Assembly: GCA_016779005.1 (NCBI GenBank)
Contig: JADHOL010000002.1
Location: forward strand, 62,001 to 126,000
DNA length: 64,000 nucleotides
DNA from: Alphaproteobacteria bacterium
GTDB lineage: Bacteria; Pseudomonadota; Alphaproteobacteria; Puniceispirillales; Puniceispirillaceae
Reading direction: 5' to 3'
The first letter of the stretch is position 1. Every line of letters starts with the position of its first letter. The notes under the pieces are model-generated. The model ran no database searches. It was not told the origin of the DNA and saw only the letters and a list, made by a program, of their open reading frames with translations. A program made the translations under genes and the position numbers. Positions 16,588-26,880 of this stretch are shown here, piece by piece.

Positions 16588-17745
16588 GTGAAAAACTTAG
16601 CAAACAAAGTGCAACAAGCATCCTGTATTGTGATCAAAATTGGGTCTGCTCTCCTTGTTGATGCAGACACTGGTAGGGTGAGATCACACTGGATAGAATC
16701 ACTTGCCAAGGATATTGCATTATTAAAATTGGACGGAAAACAAGTTGTTCTTGTATCGTCAGGTTCAATTGCCATTGGACGGGAAATTCTCAATCTTGCT
16801 TCCAATATGATTAAATTGGAAGAAAAACAGGCCGCTGCTGCAGTAGGACAAGGAAAGCTCGTACAATTATGGGCTCATTATCTGGCACAGCACAAGATTA
16901 CTGCGGCTCAAATTCTGCTTGCGCCAGATGATACTGAAACAAGACGACGCCACTTAAATGCAAGAGCTACTATCAAAACATTATTAAATCTTGGTGTTGT
17001 TCCTGTTGTGAATGAGAATGATACTGTAACTACTTATGAAATCAGGTTTGGCGATAATGATAGGCTTGCAGCACGTGTAGCTGGCATGATTTCTGCTGAT
17101 CTTGTGATCTTATTATCCGATATTGACGGGTTATATAATACCGACCCGTCGCTTGATCCAAAGGCAACGCATATTGAGGAAGTAAATGAGATAACAGAAA
17201 CGATTCTCGCAATGGGAGGGAGCGCAAATGCCTCTTTTGCTTCTGGTGGAATGGCTACTAAATTAGCCGCAGGGCAAATAGCAACAAGCGCAGGCGCTGA
17301 TATGATCATTTGTGATGGGCGCCATGAGCAGCCCCTTAAACGATTGCTTGACGGCGCCCGTGCTACTTTCTTCCGTTCATCAATAGAGCCACATACCGCA
17401 CGAAAGAAATGGATTGCAGGCACGCTCGAATTAGCGGGAAGTGTAACCATTGATACAGGAGCTTCAAAAGCAATTAGCGAAGGTAAATCACTATTACCAG
17501 CAGGAATTACCTCTGTTTCGGGTCGCTTTGTGAGAGGTGATATAATTTCGGTACGCGATAGTGCTAATCATGAAATAGCAAGAGGTCTTTCAAACTATTC
17601 CCATCTGGAGGCAAATCAGCTAAAAGGAAGAAAAAGTGCTTCATTTGCATCCATTGTAGGGTTTCAAGGGCGTGCTGAGTTAATACATGCAGATGATTTG
17701 GTAATGATGAACCTATCAAGAGAAGATAATGAGACTTCCAAATAA
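16588..17745 (+). CDS. proB: Glutamate 5-kinase
   Basis: This 385-residue enzyme phosphorylates glutamate in the first step of proline synthesis. The amino-acid kinase domain (about residues 1-265) has VIKIGSALLVD near the start, LVSSGSIAIGRE near 55 and VVPVVNENDTV near 135. GDNDRLAARVAG and LLSDIDGLY follow. A PUA domain occupies about residues 280-370. The start is GTG at 16588; no ATG is better placed. It overlaps proA by 17 bases, implying coupled translation of the two enzymes, whose intermediate is unstable. Confidence 0.96.
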   Translation: MKNLANKVQQASCIVIKIGSALLVDADTGRVRSHWIESLAKDIALLKLDGKQVVLVSSGSIAIGREILNLASNMIKLEEKQAAAAVGQGKLVQLWAHYLAQHKITAAQILLAPDDTETRRRHLNARATIKTLLNLGVVPVVNENDTVTTYEIRFGDNDRLAARVAGMISADLVILLSDIDGLYNTDPSLDPKATHIEEVNEITETILAMGGSANASFASGGMATKLAAGQIATSAGADMIICDGRHEQPLKRLLDGARATFFRSSIEPHTARKKWIAGTLELAGSVTIDTGASKAISEGKSLLPAGITSVSGRFVRGDIISVRDSANHEIARGLSNYSHLEANQLKGRKSASFASIVGFQGRAELIHADDLVMMNLSREDNETSK

Positions 17746-19015
17746 TACAGAAAACAGCTTATCTGTTGGGGATATAATCGAACGTCTTACCTCTGAGGCA
17801 AAACAGGCCCAGTTGGTTTTGGGTCAATCCTCTCATTCAGCAAGATGTTCAGCATTAAAAAAGATAGCTGAGAGAATTAGAACTTCACGCGAACAGATTA
17901 TGGATGCGAATCAGCAGGATTTATCTAATGCAAATGATAAACAGCTTGCAGCTTCTGTGATTGATAGATTAACGCTCAATGCTGATAGAATAGAGGCTAT
18001 GGCCACTGGCGTCGAGGCAATTGCAGATATGTCAGATCCACTTGGAAAATCGCTGGCAAAATGGGAAGTTCCATCTGGTCTTGAAATCGAACGTGTTTCA
18101 ACAGCGCTTGGCGTTATTGGCATTATTTATGAATCGCGCCCAAACGTAACTGTGGATGCAGGTGCGCTATGTCTTAAATCTGGAAATGCTGCGATATTAC
18201 GTGGCGGATCTGATTCGTTTCATTCAAGCTTGCTGCTAACAGAACTTATTCAAGACTGTTTGGAGGCGGTAGGCCTTCCACGCACCGCCGTGCAAATGAT
18301 TCCAACCTCTGATAGGCAGGCTGTAAATGAATTATTGCAGGCTGCTGGCAAAATAGATGTAATCGTGCCAAGAGGCGGTAAATCATTGGTAAGTTTAGTT
18401 CAAGAAAAAGCACGTGTACCTGTTTTTGCCCACCTTGAGGGTATCTGCCATATTTATGTAACACAAAGCGCAGATGCCGACATGGCGCGAGATGTCACGC
18501 TTAATGCAAAAATGCGCAGAACCGGAATTTGTGGTGCTTGTGAGACGCTGCTTATTGACCGCTCAGTCGCTCATAGCTTGTTACCTGAGATTGCCTCTGC
18601 TCTTTTAGAGGCTGGGTGTGAGCTTCGCGGTGATGAAGAAGCAAGACAGATAGTACCTGCAATGCATAAGGCGAGCGAGGAAGACTGGCATACAGAATAT
18701 TTAGATGCAATTTTATCTATTAAAATAGTTGATGGTTTTGAAGATGCAATTTCGCATATCTCTAACTATAGCTCTGGTCATACAGAATCTATCATCACCC
18801 AGGATAGCGACCTTATAAACCGATTTTTATCAGAGGTTGATAGTGCAATTGTAATGGCAAATGCCTCTACTCAATTTGCAGATGGGGGTGAATTTGGCAT
18901 GGGCGCGGAATTAGGAATTGCAACCGGTAAGCTTCATGCAAGAGGGCCTGTAGGTGCAGAACAGCTTACTAGTTTTAAGTATAATGTAAGAGGGCATGGT
19001 GAAACTCGGAAATAA
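17729..19015 (+). CDS. proA: Gamma-glutamyl phosphate reductase
   Basis: This 428-residue member of the aldehyde-dehydrogenase superfamily reduces gamma-glutamyl phosphate to glutamate semialdehyde with NADPH. Diagnostic segments are GVIGIIYESRPNVTVDAGALCLKSGN near residues 130-152, VPRGGKSLV near 212 and the catalytic cysteine in MRRTGICGACETLLID near 260. VDSAIVMANASTQFADGGEFGMGAELGIAT lies near the C-terminus. It overlaps proB at its start and nadD at its end (20 bases). Confidence 0.97.
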   Translation: MRLPNNTENSLSVGDIIERLTSEAKQAQLVLGQSSHSARCSALKKIAERIRTSREQIMDANQQDLSNANDKQLAASVIDRLTLNADRIEAMATGVEAIADMSDPLGKSLAKWEVPSGLEIERVSTALGVIGIIYESRPNVTVDAGALCLKSGNAAILRGGSDSFHSSLLLTELIQDCLEAVGLPRTAVQMIPTSDRQAVNELLQAAGKIDVIVPRGGKSLVSLVQEKARVPVFAHLEGICHIYVTQSADADMARDVTLNAKMRRTGICGACETLLIDRSVAHSLLPEIASALLEAGCELRGDEEARQIVPAMHKASEEDWHTEYLDAILSIKIVDGFEDAISHISNYSSGHTESIITQDSDLINRFLSEVDSAIVMANASTQFADGGEFGMGAELGIATGKLHARGPVGAEQLTSFKYNVRGHGETRK

Positions 19016-19640
19016 ACGCACCCACCTATCACGCCTTTCACGTCATTTAAGAAAACAACGTATTGGATTAATGGGTGGCTCTTTTAATCCAGCTCACACA
19101 GCACATGAAGAAATTGCTGAAGTTGCCCGAAAACAGGCTAAGCTAAAAGAAGTTTGGTGGCTTGTCAGTCCACAAAACCCGTTAAAGCATGATGCGCAGA
19201 TGATGCCGTTCCATGAGCGGCTACAAGGTGCTATAAGGCTCACTTGGAACAAGCCTTGGCTTAAGGTGCTTGATTATGAATATCAGCTTCAAAAAGCACA
19301 CTGTTTTCCTGATAATCGAGCATCAACGGTCATAACGCTATCTTATTTACGCAAGCAATTTCCAGCGACTTCTTTTGTCTGGATAATGGGCGCTGATAAT
19401 CTGGTACAATTTATGCGCTGGCAAAATGCCCCAAAAATCGCAAGGCTTGTTGATATATGCGTCATGAACAGGCCTGAATTCACCTATAAGGCACTTGCAA
19501 GCAGAAGTATTGTCGCGCTTGGCACAAGAGTTTCCACCTACAATCTAGGAAGCAGCCCTAAACGCAAATGGGCCTATTCCTTTTCAACTAGGAATACACT
19601 TTCAGCGACAAAAATTAGGCAAAATAAAGCAGATGAATAG
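18996..19640 (+). CDS. nadD: Nicotinate-nucleotide adenylyltransferase
   Basis: This 214-residue nucleotidyltransferase adenylates nicotinate mononucleotide to deamido-NAD. The N-terminal nucleotide-binding motif is GLMGGSFNPAHTAHEE near residues 25-40, containing the family HxGH-like histidines. WLVSPQNPLK near 60 and FVWIMGADNLVQFMRWQ near 125 are the substrate-binding blocks, and STRNTLSATKIRQ near the end is the ISSTxIR equivalent. The ATG at 18996 lies within proA. A later start would remove basic residues but not the motif. It is usually followed by rsfS, as here. Confidence 0.94.
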   Translation: MVKLGNKRTHLSRLSRHLRKQRIGLMGGSFNPAHTAHEEIAEVARKQAKLKEVWWLVSPQNPLKHDAQMMPFHERLQGAIRLTWNKPWLKVLDYEYQLQKAHCFPDNRASTVITLSYLRKQFPATSFVWIMGADNLVQFMRWQNAPKIARLVDICVMNRPEFTYKALASRSIVALGTRVSTYNLGSSPKRKWAYSFSTRNTLSATKIRQNKADE

Positions 19641-19701
19641 CTTGTTTTAGTTGGAGTTGTCGAAGCTACGAAAAAACGCTATATAGATGTCAGGACTTAA
19701 T

Positions 19702-19708
19702 AAAGGAG
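19702..19708 (+). promoter_or_regulatory. Ribosome-binding site that selects the rsfS start
   Basis: AAAGGAG at 19702-19708 is a near-perfect anti-16S match. An ATG at 19709 follows it with no spacing and reads only five codons before TAA, so it cannot be the rsfS start. The in-frame ATT at 19716 is 7 bases after the site, the ideal spacing. The rsfS frame has a TAA at 19701-19703, so the start must lie between there and the first TTG at 19761. Confidence 0.7.
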
Positions 19709-19715
19709 ATGGACT

Positions 19716-20093
19716 ATTACCATTAAAAAAGAGCCGCTTTCACCCGACCAGCTAAAACAGTTGGTTCTGCAATCATTAGATGATGATAAGGGTGAGGATA
19801 TCTTATCTATCCCTCTTGGGACAAACTCCTCAATCGCTGATTATATTGTTATCGCATCTGGTACTTCTTCACGAAAAGTTCTTGCGATGGCTCAAAATCT
19901 GGAAATAAAATTAAAAAAAGCAGGCGTTACAATATTAGGCCGTGAAGGTGCATCGCAAGCTGACTGGGTATTACTGGATGCGTGCGATGTTATTGTTCAT
20001 TTATTCAAGCCTGAGGTTAGAGAATTTTATGGGCTTGAGCGCATGTGGTCTCCTTCTGCTGATGAAGAAACCATTCAGGTTTCAGTAGACTAG
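19716..20093 (+). CDS. rsfS: Ribosomal silencing factor RsfS, probable AUU start
   Basis: This protein binds L14 on the 50S subunit and blocks subunit joining under starvation. The body is typical: LVLQSLDDDKGEDILSIPL, DYIVIASGTSSRK, GREGASQADWVLLDACDVIVHLF and REFYGLERMW. A gene finder would start at TTG 19761, which lacks a Shine-Dalgarno and drops the usual LSPDQLKQ helix. Extending upstream in frame adds ITIKKEPLSPDQLKQ, and the ATT at 19716 sits 7 bases after AAAGGAG. I therefore annotate an AUU start giving 125 residues. An undetected one-base sequencing indel that would restore the ATG at 19709 is the main alternative. Confidence 0.88.
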   Translation: MTIKKEPLSPDQLKQLVLQSLDDDKGEDILSIPLGTNSSIADYIVIASGTSSRKVLAMAQNLEIKLKKAGVTILGREGASQADWVLLDACDVIVHLFKPEVREFYGLERMWSPSADEETIQVSVD

Positions 20094-20143
20094 GTGTTAA
20101 GCTTTCAGAACAGCTCGGTTAACACAAACTTCAGGTAACCATT

Positions 20144-20614
20144 ATGCGCTTGAGTATTATTGCAATCGGCAAACAAAAAAATGATGCTACCTATGAGCTA
20201 ACTCAAACCTATTTTAAACGATTACCCTTTGCCGGAGACATTATTGAAATTGAGCGCTCGCAGGCATCAGGCCCAAAGCGCGCAATAGAAGAAAGTGATA
20301 AAATTAGAGCCTTTCTTCAAATGAAAGCCATCAAAGGCCATCGTGTGATTGCATTAGATAAATCGGGTACAGATACAAGCTCTGAGCAATTAGCAGAATT
20401 AATACGTAACTGGCGTGATGATGGTGTGGCTGGTTGCTATTTCGCTATAGGCGGTGCTGATGGACATACGCAAACACTTCTTAATTCGGCTAATATATGT
20501 CTAAGGTTTGGTAGGGCTACCTGGCCTCATTTACTGTTTCGTGCCATGCTCGCAGAGCAATTATACCGGGCTGAGATGATTTTAAAGGATCATCCCTATC
20601 ATAATGGCCACTAA
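20144..20614 (+). CDS. rlmH: 23S rRNA pseudouridine-1915 N3-methyltransferase
   Basis: This 156-residue SPOUT-class enzyme methylates pseudouridine 1915 in helix 69 of 23S rRNA. It begins MRLSIIAIGKQKNDATYELT. The SAM-binding trefoil knot carries VIALDKSGTDTSSEQLAE near residues 70-86, CYFAIGGADGHTQT near 105-118 and WPHLLFRAMLAEQLYRAEMILKDHPYHNGH at the C-terminus. Length is exactly as expected. It follows rsfS by 50 bases, the conserved order in many Gram-negatives. Confidence 0.97.
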   Translation: MRLSIIAIGKQKNDATYELTQTYFKRLPFAGDIIEIERSQASGPKRAIEESDKIRAFLQMKAIKGHRVIALDKSGTDTSSEQLAELIRNWRDDGVAGCYFAIGGADGHTQTLLNSANICLRFGRATWPHLLFRAMLAEQLYRAEMILKDHPYHNGH

Positions 20615-20700
20615 CCTACATTAAGAAGCTAAACATCTGCTGCGTTTTTATAACGATTGATTACTTGTTCCCAGCTAACAGCTACATTATATGGATAAAG

Positions 20701-22236
20701 ATGAGAGAACATAAAGATAAACAATTAGTTTTGTGTATTCTAGATGGCCTAGGCATTGGTGAGGAAACCCAAACAAATGCTGTTTTCAGGGCTCATACGC
20801 CAAACCTTGATAAACTGATTGCAACAAGCCCTACATGCCGTCTGCAAGCCTCAGGGCCTGCGGTAGGGCTGCCAGAAAACCAGCCTGGAAATTCTGAGGT
20901 GGGGCATTTAACAATTGGATCTGGCAGGGTGATTGAGCAAGACTTGCCACGCATCCATAATGCGTTGCGCACTCATTTTCTTGCCGAAAGTGCTGAGCTT
21001 TCCCAGTTTGTTAGTAAGCTTGAAGAAACAGGTGGGGCAGCTCATATATTGGGTCTTATATCTGATGGCGGGGTGCATTCGCATATTGACCATATTGCCA
21101 GTCTTGCACGGTATTTAAGACAGCAGAATATACCTGTATTTATTCATGTAACCACAGACGGGCGAGACACCGCACCGAACGCTAGTGCAGGCTATATATC
21201 ACGCCTTAAAAAGGCATGTCCTGAGGATGTGGTTTTTGCAACTATTATCGGTCGATATTTTAGTATGGATAGGGATAAACGCTGGGAGCGCACACAAATA
21301 GCATACGACCTTATCAAGGACGCAACTGCATCACACCATGCGGATACTGCAGAACAAGCCATCCGTGATGCTTATGACCGCAAGGAAACAGATGAATTTA
21401 TCACCTCGACAGTCCTTGCAGATTACAAAGGGATGAGTTCTAGAGACGGTATTCTTATGACTAATTTTCGGGTAGATAGAGCGCGGCAAATCATGTCGGC
21501 ATTCTTTATACCAGATGAAACCGAAATAATATCTAACGCAGATATAAAACCAGCTGCCGGCCTTGCGATGACCCCATTGTCAGATAGGTTGAATGAGGTG
21601 GTTCCCCATCTTTTCGCGCCAGCTGATCTGAAAAATGGATTGGGGGAGACCATCTCCAAATCAGGGTTATCTCAGTTGCGCCTTGCGGAAACAGAAAAAT
21701 ATCCTCATGTTACCTTCTTTTTCAATGGCGGTATCGAAACCCCTTTTAAGGGCGAGTCACGTGAGCTTGTAGCCTCCCCGAGGGTGGCAACTTACGATTT
21801 ACAGCCTGAAATGAGTGCACAAGAATTATTAGAAAAAGCACTTAGTGCTATTCGCGCTCACACAGCAGAAGTAATTATCATAAATTTTGCTAATCCAGAT
21901 ATGGTTGGGCATACAGGCGATTTAAAGGCAGCTATTGCTGCGGTTGAGACGATAGATCAATGTGTGGGAGAGCTTATCAAAGCGATAACAGCAACAAACG
22001 GGATTATGATAGTTACTGCCGATCATGGTAATTGTGATGTGATGTGGGATGCCGAAAAGCAAATACCACATACGGCCCATACCACTAATTTAGTTTCCTG
22101 CAGCTTTGTGGGAGGGGATATATCTGGTTTATCAGATGGTACTCTTGCTGATATTGCACCAACAATGTTAGATTTGCTTAATATTTCCAAGCCAGCTGAG
22201 ATGTCTGGCAAATCTCTTATTGAAAATAAGTCTTAA
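20701..22236 (+). CDS. gpmI: 2,3-bisphosphoglycerate-independent phosphoglycerate mutase
   Basis: This 511-residue Mn-dependent enzyme interconverts 3- and 2-phosphoglycerate in glycolysis and gluconeogenesis. It belongs to the alkaline phosphatase superfamily. LCILDGLGIGEE near the start and the catalytic serine in NQPGNSEVGHLTIGSGRV near residues 60-80 are clear. HVTTDGRDTAPNAS and the metal ligands in ITADHGNCDVMWD and HTAHTTN follow. The frame runs back to a TTG at 20665, but the ATG at 20701 matches the family start. The gene that usually follows in relatives, the M23 peptidase envC, is absent and ctpA follows directly. Confidence 0.96.
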   Translation: MREHKDKQLVLCILDGLGIGEETQTNAVFRAHTPNLDKLIATSPTCRLQASGPAVGLPENQPGNSEVGHLTIGSGRVIEQDLPRIHNALRTHFLAESAELSQFVSKLEETGGAAHILGLISDGGVHSHIDHIASLARYLRQQNIPVFIHVTTDGRDTAPNASAGYISRLKKACPEDVVFATIIGRYFSMDRDKRWERTQIAYDLIKDATASHHADTAEQAIRDAYDRKETDEFITSTVLADYKGMSSRDGILMTNFRVDRARQIMSAFFIPDETEIISNADIKPAAGLAMTPLSDRLNEVVPHLFAPADLKNGLGETISKSGLSQLRLAETEKYPHVTFFFNGGIETPFKGESRELVASPRVATYDLQPEMSAQELLEKALSAIRAHTAEVIIINFANPDMVGHTGDLKAAIAAVETIDQCVGELIKAITATNGIMIVTADHGNCDVMWDAEKQIPHTAHTTNLVSCSFVGGDISGLSDGTLADIAPTMLDLLNISKPAEMSGKSLIENKS

Positions 22237-22280
22237 TAAATAGCTGAACCTACTGCCCATCTAAGCAAAGGATATGACTA

Positions 22281-23585
22281 ATGAAACCCGCCTCAATACC
22301 TAAATTATTATCTCGTGGTAGCTTTGTTTTGCTGGCCCTTATTGTGGTCTGGATGGCAAACCCGTCTTTTAAAAATGCTTTTTCTGAGGACCAAAGTGAT
22401 GCCTACCGACAGCTTGCTTTATTCGGCGATGTATTTCAGCGGGTAAAAACAAGTTATGTTGAAGAAAAGACAGATAAAGAATTAATTGCTTCTGCAATTA
22501 ATGGCCTGCTTACCTCACTTGATCCGCATTCCTCTTTTCTGCCTGAAGAAAATTACGAAAAAATGCAGGTTGAAACATCTGGAAAGTTTGGCGGTCTGGG
22601 TGTGGAAATAACAACAGAAAATGGGTTGGTAAAAGTAGTCTCCCCAATTGATGATACGCCTGCTTTTAATGCCGGATTGCAATCAGGTGACTTTATAATT
22701 GGAGCAGACGAAGAAAGCCTGGTAGGACTGCCATTGAATGAGGCTGTTGAAAAACTAAGAGGGCCTATGGGAAGCAAAATCGTGATCACTATTCAGCGTG
22801 GTCAAGATGAGCCATTTGACGTTTCCATAATAAGAGATGAGATTAAAATTCGCAGCGTGCGCTCAGATGTTTTTAACAATGTTGGTTATATACGGATATC
22901 AAAGTTTACCCAGCAAACAACCCCTGGGCTAATTCAGGCTGTGGAGGATTTAGACGCCTCATCCAGCGAAGGTATTAAAGGGTATGTATTAGATTTACGG
23001 AACAATCCTGGCGGTCTTCTCTCTCAATCTATTAAAGTTACGGATGCTTTTTTGGAACAAGGGGAGATTGTGTCGACACGGGGGCGCAGTGATTCAGACA
23101 TATCACATGCTTATGCGCGTGCTGGCGATATAATTAACGGAAAACCGCTAGTTGTTCTTATTAATTCTGGCTCTGCATCTGCATCAGAGATAGTCGCAGG
23201 CGCGCTAAAAGATCATAAGCGCGCTATCATTATGGGCACACGCTCATTCGGAAAAGGGTCCGTGCAAAGCGTTATAGCCATGCCAGGACATGGGGCGATC
23301 CGGCTCACCACAGCACGATATTATACGCCGTCTGGTGTATCTATTCAGAGTAAGGGCATTACACCAGATATTGAAGTTGAGCTTGCCCGTATTGAAGAGA
23401 TAGATGGCAGTGACGTTCGCGAAGAGGACCTAAAAGGGGCTCTTGATACCAGTGATGCACAAACAGATGAAGAAGCAGATGAAGAGGCGCCAAAACAGTC
23501 AGAGATAGATTTCCAACTTGCCAGAGCCATAGATTTAATTCATGCCATTAGCATTTTCAGTAATGTGTCTGCAGAAAAACGTTGA
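22281..23585 (+). CDS. ctpA: Carboxy-terminal processing peptidase (S41)
   Basis: This 434-residue periplasmic serine protease has an N-terminal hydrophobic export/anchor segment (about residues 12-28). A PDZ domain at about residues 90-170 begins GGLGVEIT and includes PAFNAGLQSGDFI. The S41 catalytic domain follows. The nucleophile is Ser300 in NSGSASASE and the general-base lysine is Lys325 in SFGKGSVQ; the 25-residue spacing matches the family. An acidic tail rich in Asp/Glu lies near residues 375-410. An AAAGGA Shine-Dalgarno precedes the ATG. CtpA proteases trim cell-wall hydrolases and other envelope proteins. Here the gene directly abuts gpmI and rppH, without the envC or yibQ-type genes found there in many relatives. 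Confidence 0.95.
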   Translation: MKPASIPKLLSRGSFVLLALIVVWMANPSFKNAFSEDQSDAYRQLALFGDVFQRVKTSYVEEKTDKELIASAINGLLTSLDPHSSFLPEENYEKMQVETSGKFGGLGVEITTENGLVKVVSPIDDTPAFNAGLQSGDFIIGADEESLVGLPLNEAVEKLRGPMGSKIVITIQRGQDEPFDVSIIRDEIKIRSVRSDVFNNVGYIRISKFTQQTTPGLIQAVEDLDASSSEGIKGYVLDLRNNPGGLLSQSIKVTDAFLEQGEIVSTRGRSDSDISHAYARAGDIINGKPLVVLINSGSASASEIVAGALKDHKRAIIMGTRSFGKGSVQSVIAMPGHGAIRLTTARYYTPSGVSIQSKGITPDIEVELARIEEIDGSDVREEDLKGALDTSDAQTDEEADEEAPKQSEIDFQLARAIDLIHAISIFSNVSAEKR

Positions 23586-23600
23586 TAGGGGCATTGGGAA

Positions 23601-24080
23601 ATGGAAGTAGAATATAGCAAAAGACCTTATCGGCCATGTGTTGGAATATTATTAATTAATGCTGAGAATAAAATCTTTGCAGGCCAGCGAATAGATAATC
23701 ACCTAGAAGCATGGCAAATGCCACAAGGCGGCATTGATGATGGGGAGGATGTTAAAACAGCTTGCTTTCGTGAGATGAAAGAGGAAATCGGAACTGATAA
23801 TGCAAGCATATTAGCAATCCATCCAGAATGGTTAAATTATGATATCCCAGAGGGGCTAGCGAATAAATTATGGCACCGCAAATATCGAGGGCAAACCCAA
23901 AAATGGGTGGCTCTTAGATTTCAGGGAACTAATGCTGATATTAATATTCAGACTGACATTCCTGAATTTTCAAACTGGCGCTGGATCTACCCAGATGATT
24001 TATCCTCACTTGCGGCACCGTTTAAACGAGATGTATATGAAGCAGTTTTAAACGAGTTTAAGCCGTTTTTGTTAGCGTAA
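23601..24080 (+). CDS. rppH: RNA pyrophosphohydrolase (Nudix)
   Basis: This 159-residue Nudix hydrolase removes pyrophosphate from mRNA 5' ends, or hydrolyses dinucleoside polyphosphates, and so starts mRNA decay. The Nudix box GGIDDGEDVKTACFREMKEEIG lies near residues 42-64, with the metal-binding REMKEE helix intact. RPCVGILLINAENKIFAGQR and WQMPQGG precede it. FSNWRWIYPDDL and a C-terminal PFKRDVYEAVL helix are typical of RppH/IalA. It follows ctpA by 15 bases and is convergent with atpC. Confidence 0.95.
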   Translation: MEVEYSKRPYRPCVGILLINAENKIFAGQRIDNHLEAWQMPQGGIDDGEDVKTACFREMKEEIGTDNASILAIHPEWLNYDIPEGLANKLWHRKYRGQTQKWVALRFQGTNADINIQTDIPEFSNWRWIYPDDLSSLAAPFKRDVYEAVLNEFKPFLLA

Positions 24081-24125
24081 TAGATTTTTGAAACGCTAGG
24101 AACGAGCAGAATAAGCGCGTTTATA

Positions 24126-24485
24126 TCAAACAGCTTCTTTAACTGCGTTTACGAATGCTGCCTCAGCCTCGGTTGCATTTACAAGCTGCTCGTCTAAATG
24201 CTGTGTGGATACCGCATCTAAGTCAACGGCGCGCTCTGCCAATATAATGACCCGTTCTGGCAACACATCTGCAACACCGCCATCAATCAAGAATCGTCTT
24301 GTGATGGCGCCGTTATTATACACATTAAGCGTACCACGTTGAAGATTAGCAAGCGTTGCGGCATGTCTTGGTAACACGCCAAACACGCCCTCGCTTCCAG
24401 GTATTACAACCATTTCCGCTGAATCGCTAAACAGCATTTCAGAGGGTGTAACAAGCTCGATTTTTATTACGTCAGCCATAGCCAA
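24126..24485 (-). CDS. atpC: ATP synthase F1 epsilon subunit
   Basis: This 119-residue protein is the epsilon subunit of the F1 rotor stalk. The N-terminal beta-sandwich is clear: IKIELVTPSEMLFSDSAEMVVIPGSEGVFGVLPRHAATL. The C-terminal helical part that can inhibit hydrolysis is short, and the protein is about 15-20 residues shorter than the E. coli one. It is the last gene of the atpHAGDC operon, 20 bases after atpD, and is convergent with rppH. Confidence 0.95.
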   Translation of the reverse strand: MAMADVIKIELVTPSEMLFSDSAEMVVIPGSEGVFGVLPRHAATLANLQRGTLNVYNNGAITRRFLIDGGVADVLPERVIILAERAVDLDAVSTQHLDEQLVNATEAEAAFVNAVKEAV

Positions 24486-24505
24486 TCTTTTCTCTTACAG
24501 CTTAA

Positions 24506-25957
<1,452 letters not shown>

Positions 25958-25970
25958 TTAATAATAATCG

Positions 25971-26843
25971 TTATAGTGCTTCTGCACCTGAAATGATCTC
26001 AATCAATTCTTTCGTAATATTTGCCTGACGTGTTCTATTATAAACCAATGTCAGGCTATCTATCATATCCCCAGCATTTCTAGTTGCATTATCCATCGCT
26101 GTCATTCTGGCAGCTAGCTCAGCTGCGAAGGACTCTAACAAAGCACTATAAATTTGAGTAGTTACATTGCGTGGTAGTAATTGTTCAAGCAATTCGTTTT
26201 CATCTGGCTCATACTCATAATTTGATGCGCCTGTATCTTCTTGATCTTCGTTTATTTGTACTGGAATCAAGGGCGTTACCACAACATTCTGAGTAATAGC
26301 GTTCACAAATTGGTTATATATAATAGATACATGGTCAAAGCTAGTATCGCTAAAACCTGTTAATATTTTGTGTGAAACTGTATCAACCTTATTATAATCA
26401 AGATTGCTTCCTTGAAGATTTTCAACGCGCTCAAATATTTTATCTGTAATTTCACGCCCTAGATTATCAGCTGCCTTTTTGCCAACCATATATAGAAGAA
26501 CTGATTTTCCCTCTTCCTCTAGGCGCTTTATCTCAAGCCGAGTTTGCCGTGCAATAGAGCCATTAAAACCACCACACAAACCTTTATCAGCAGAAACAAC
26601 AATCAAAAGATGTGTTTTAACAGTTTCTCTTCCGACCAGTAACGCAGGTGCAGTCGCCTTGCTTGCTTTGCTTGCAAGTCCGGAAATCACCTGTTGCATA
26701 CGAGAGCTATAAGGACGATTTGCTTCTGCTGATTCCTGCGCGCGACGCAACTTTGCCGCGGCAACCATTTTCATAGCAGACGTAATTTTTTGGGTTGATT
26801 TCACGCTATTAATGCGCGTTTTTAAATCTTTCAAATTGGCCAT
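25971..26843 (-). CDS. atpG: ATP synthase F1 gamma subunit
   Basis: This 290-residue protein is the central rotor shaft of F1. The N-terminal coiled-coil helix MANLKDLKTRINSVKSTQKIT and AMKMVAAAKLRRAQ, and the C-terminal helix AMDNATRNAGDMIDSLTLVYNRTRQANITKELIEIISGAEAL, are the conserved pair. KGLCGGFNGSI lies near residue 90. Length and gene order are standard. Confidence 0.98.
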   Translation of the reverse strand: MANLKDLKTRINSVKSTQKITSAMKMVAAAKLRRAQESAEANRPYSSRMQQVISGLASKASKATAPALLVGRETVKTHLLIVVSADKGLCGGFNGSIARQTRLEIKRLEEEGKSVLLYMVGKKAADNLGREITDKIFERVENLQGSNLDYNKVDTVSHKILTGFSDTSFDHVSIIYNQFVNAITQNVVVTPLIPVQINEDQEDTGASNYEYEPDENELLEQLLPRNVTTQIYSALLESFAAELAARMTAMDNATRNAGDMIDSLTLVYNRTRQANITKELIEIISGAEAL

Positions 26844-26880
26844 TTGCCAATAATCCCTTACCTATAACTATTCGATAAAA

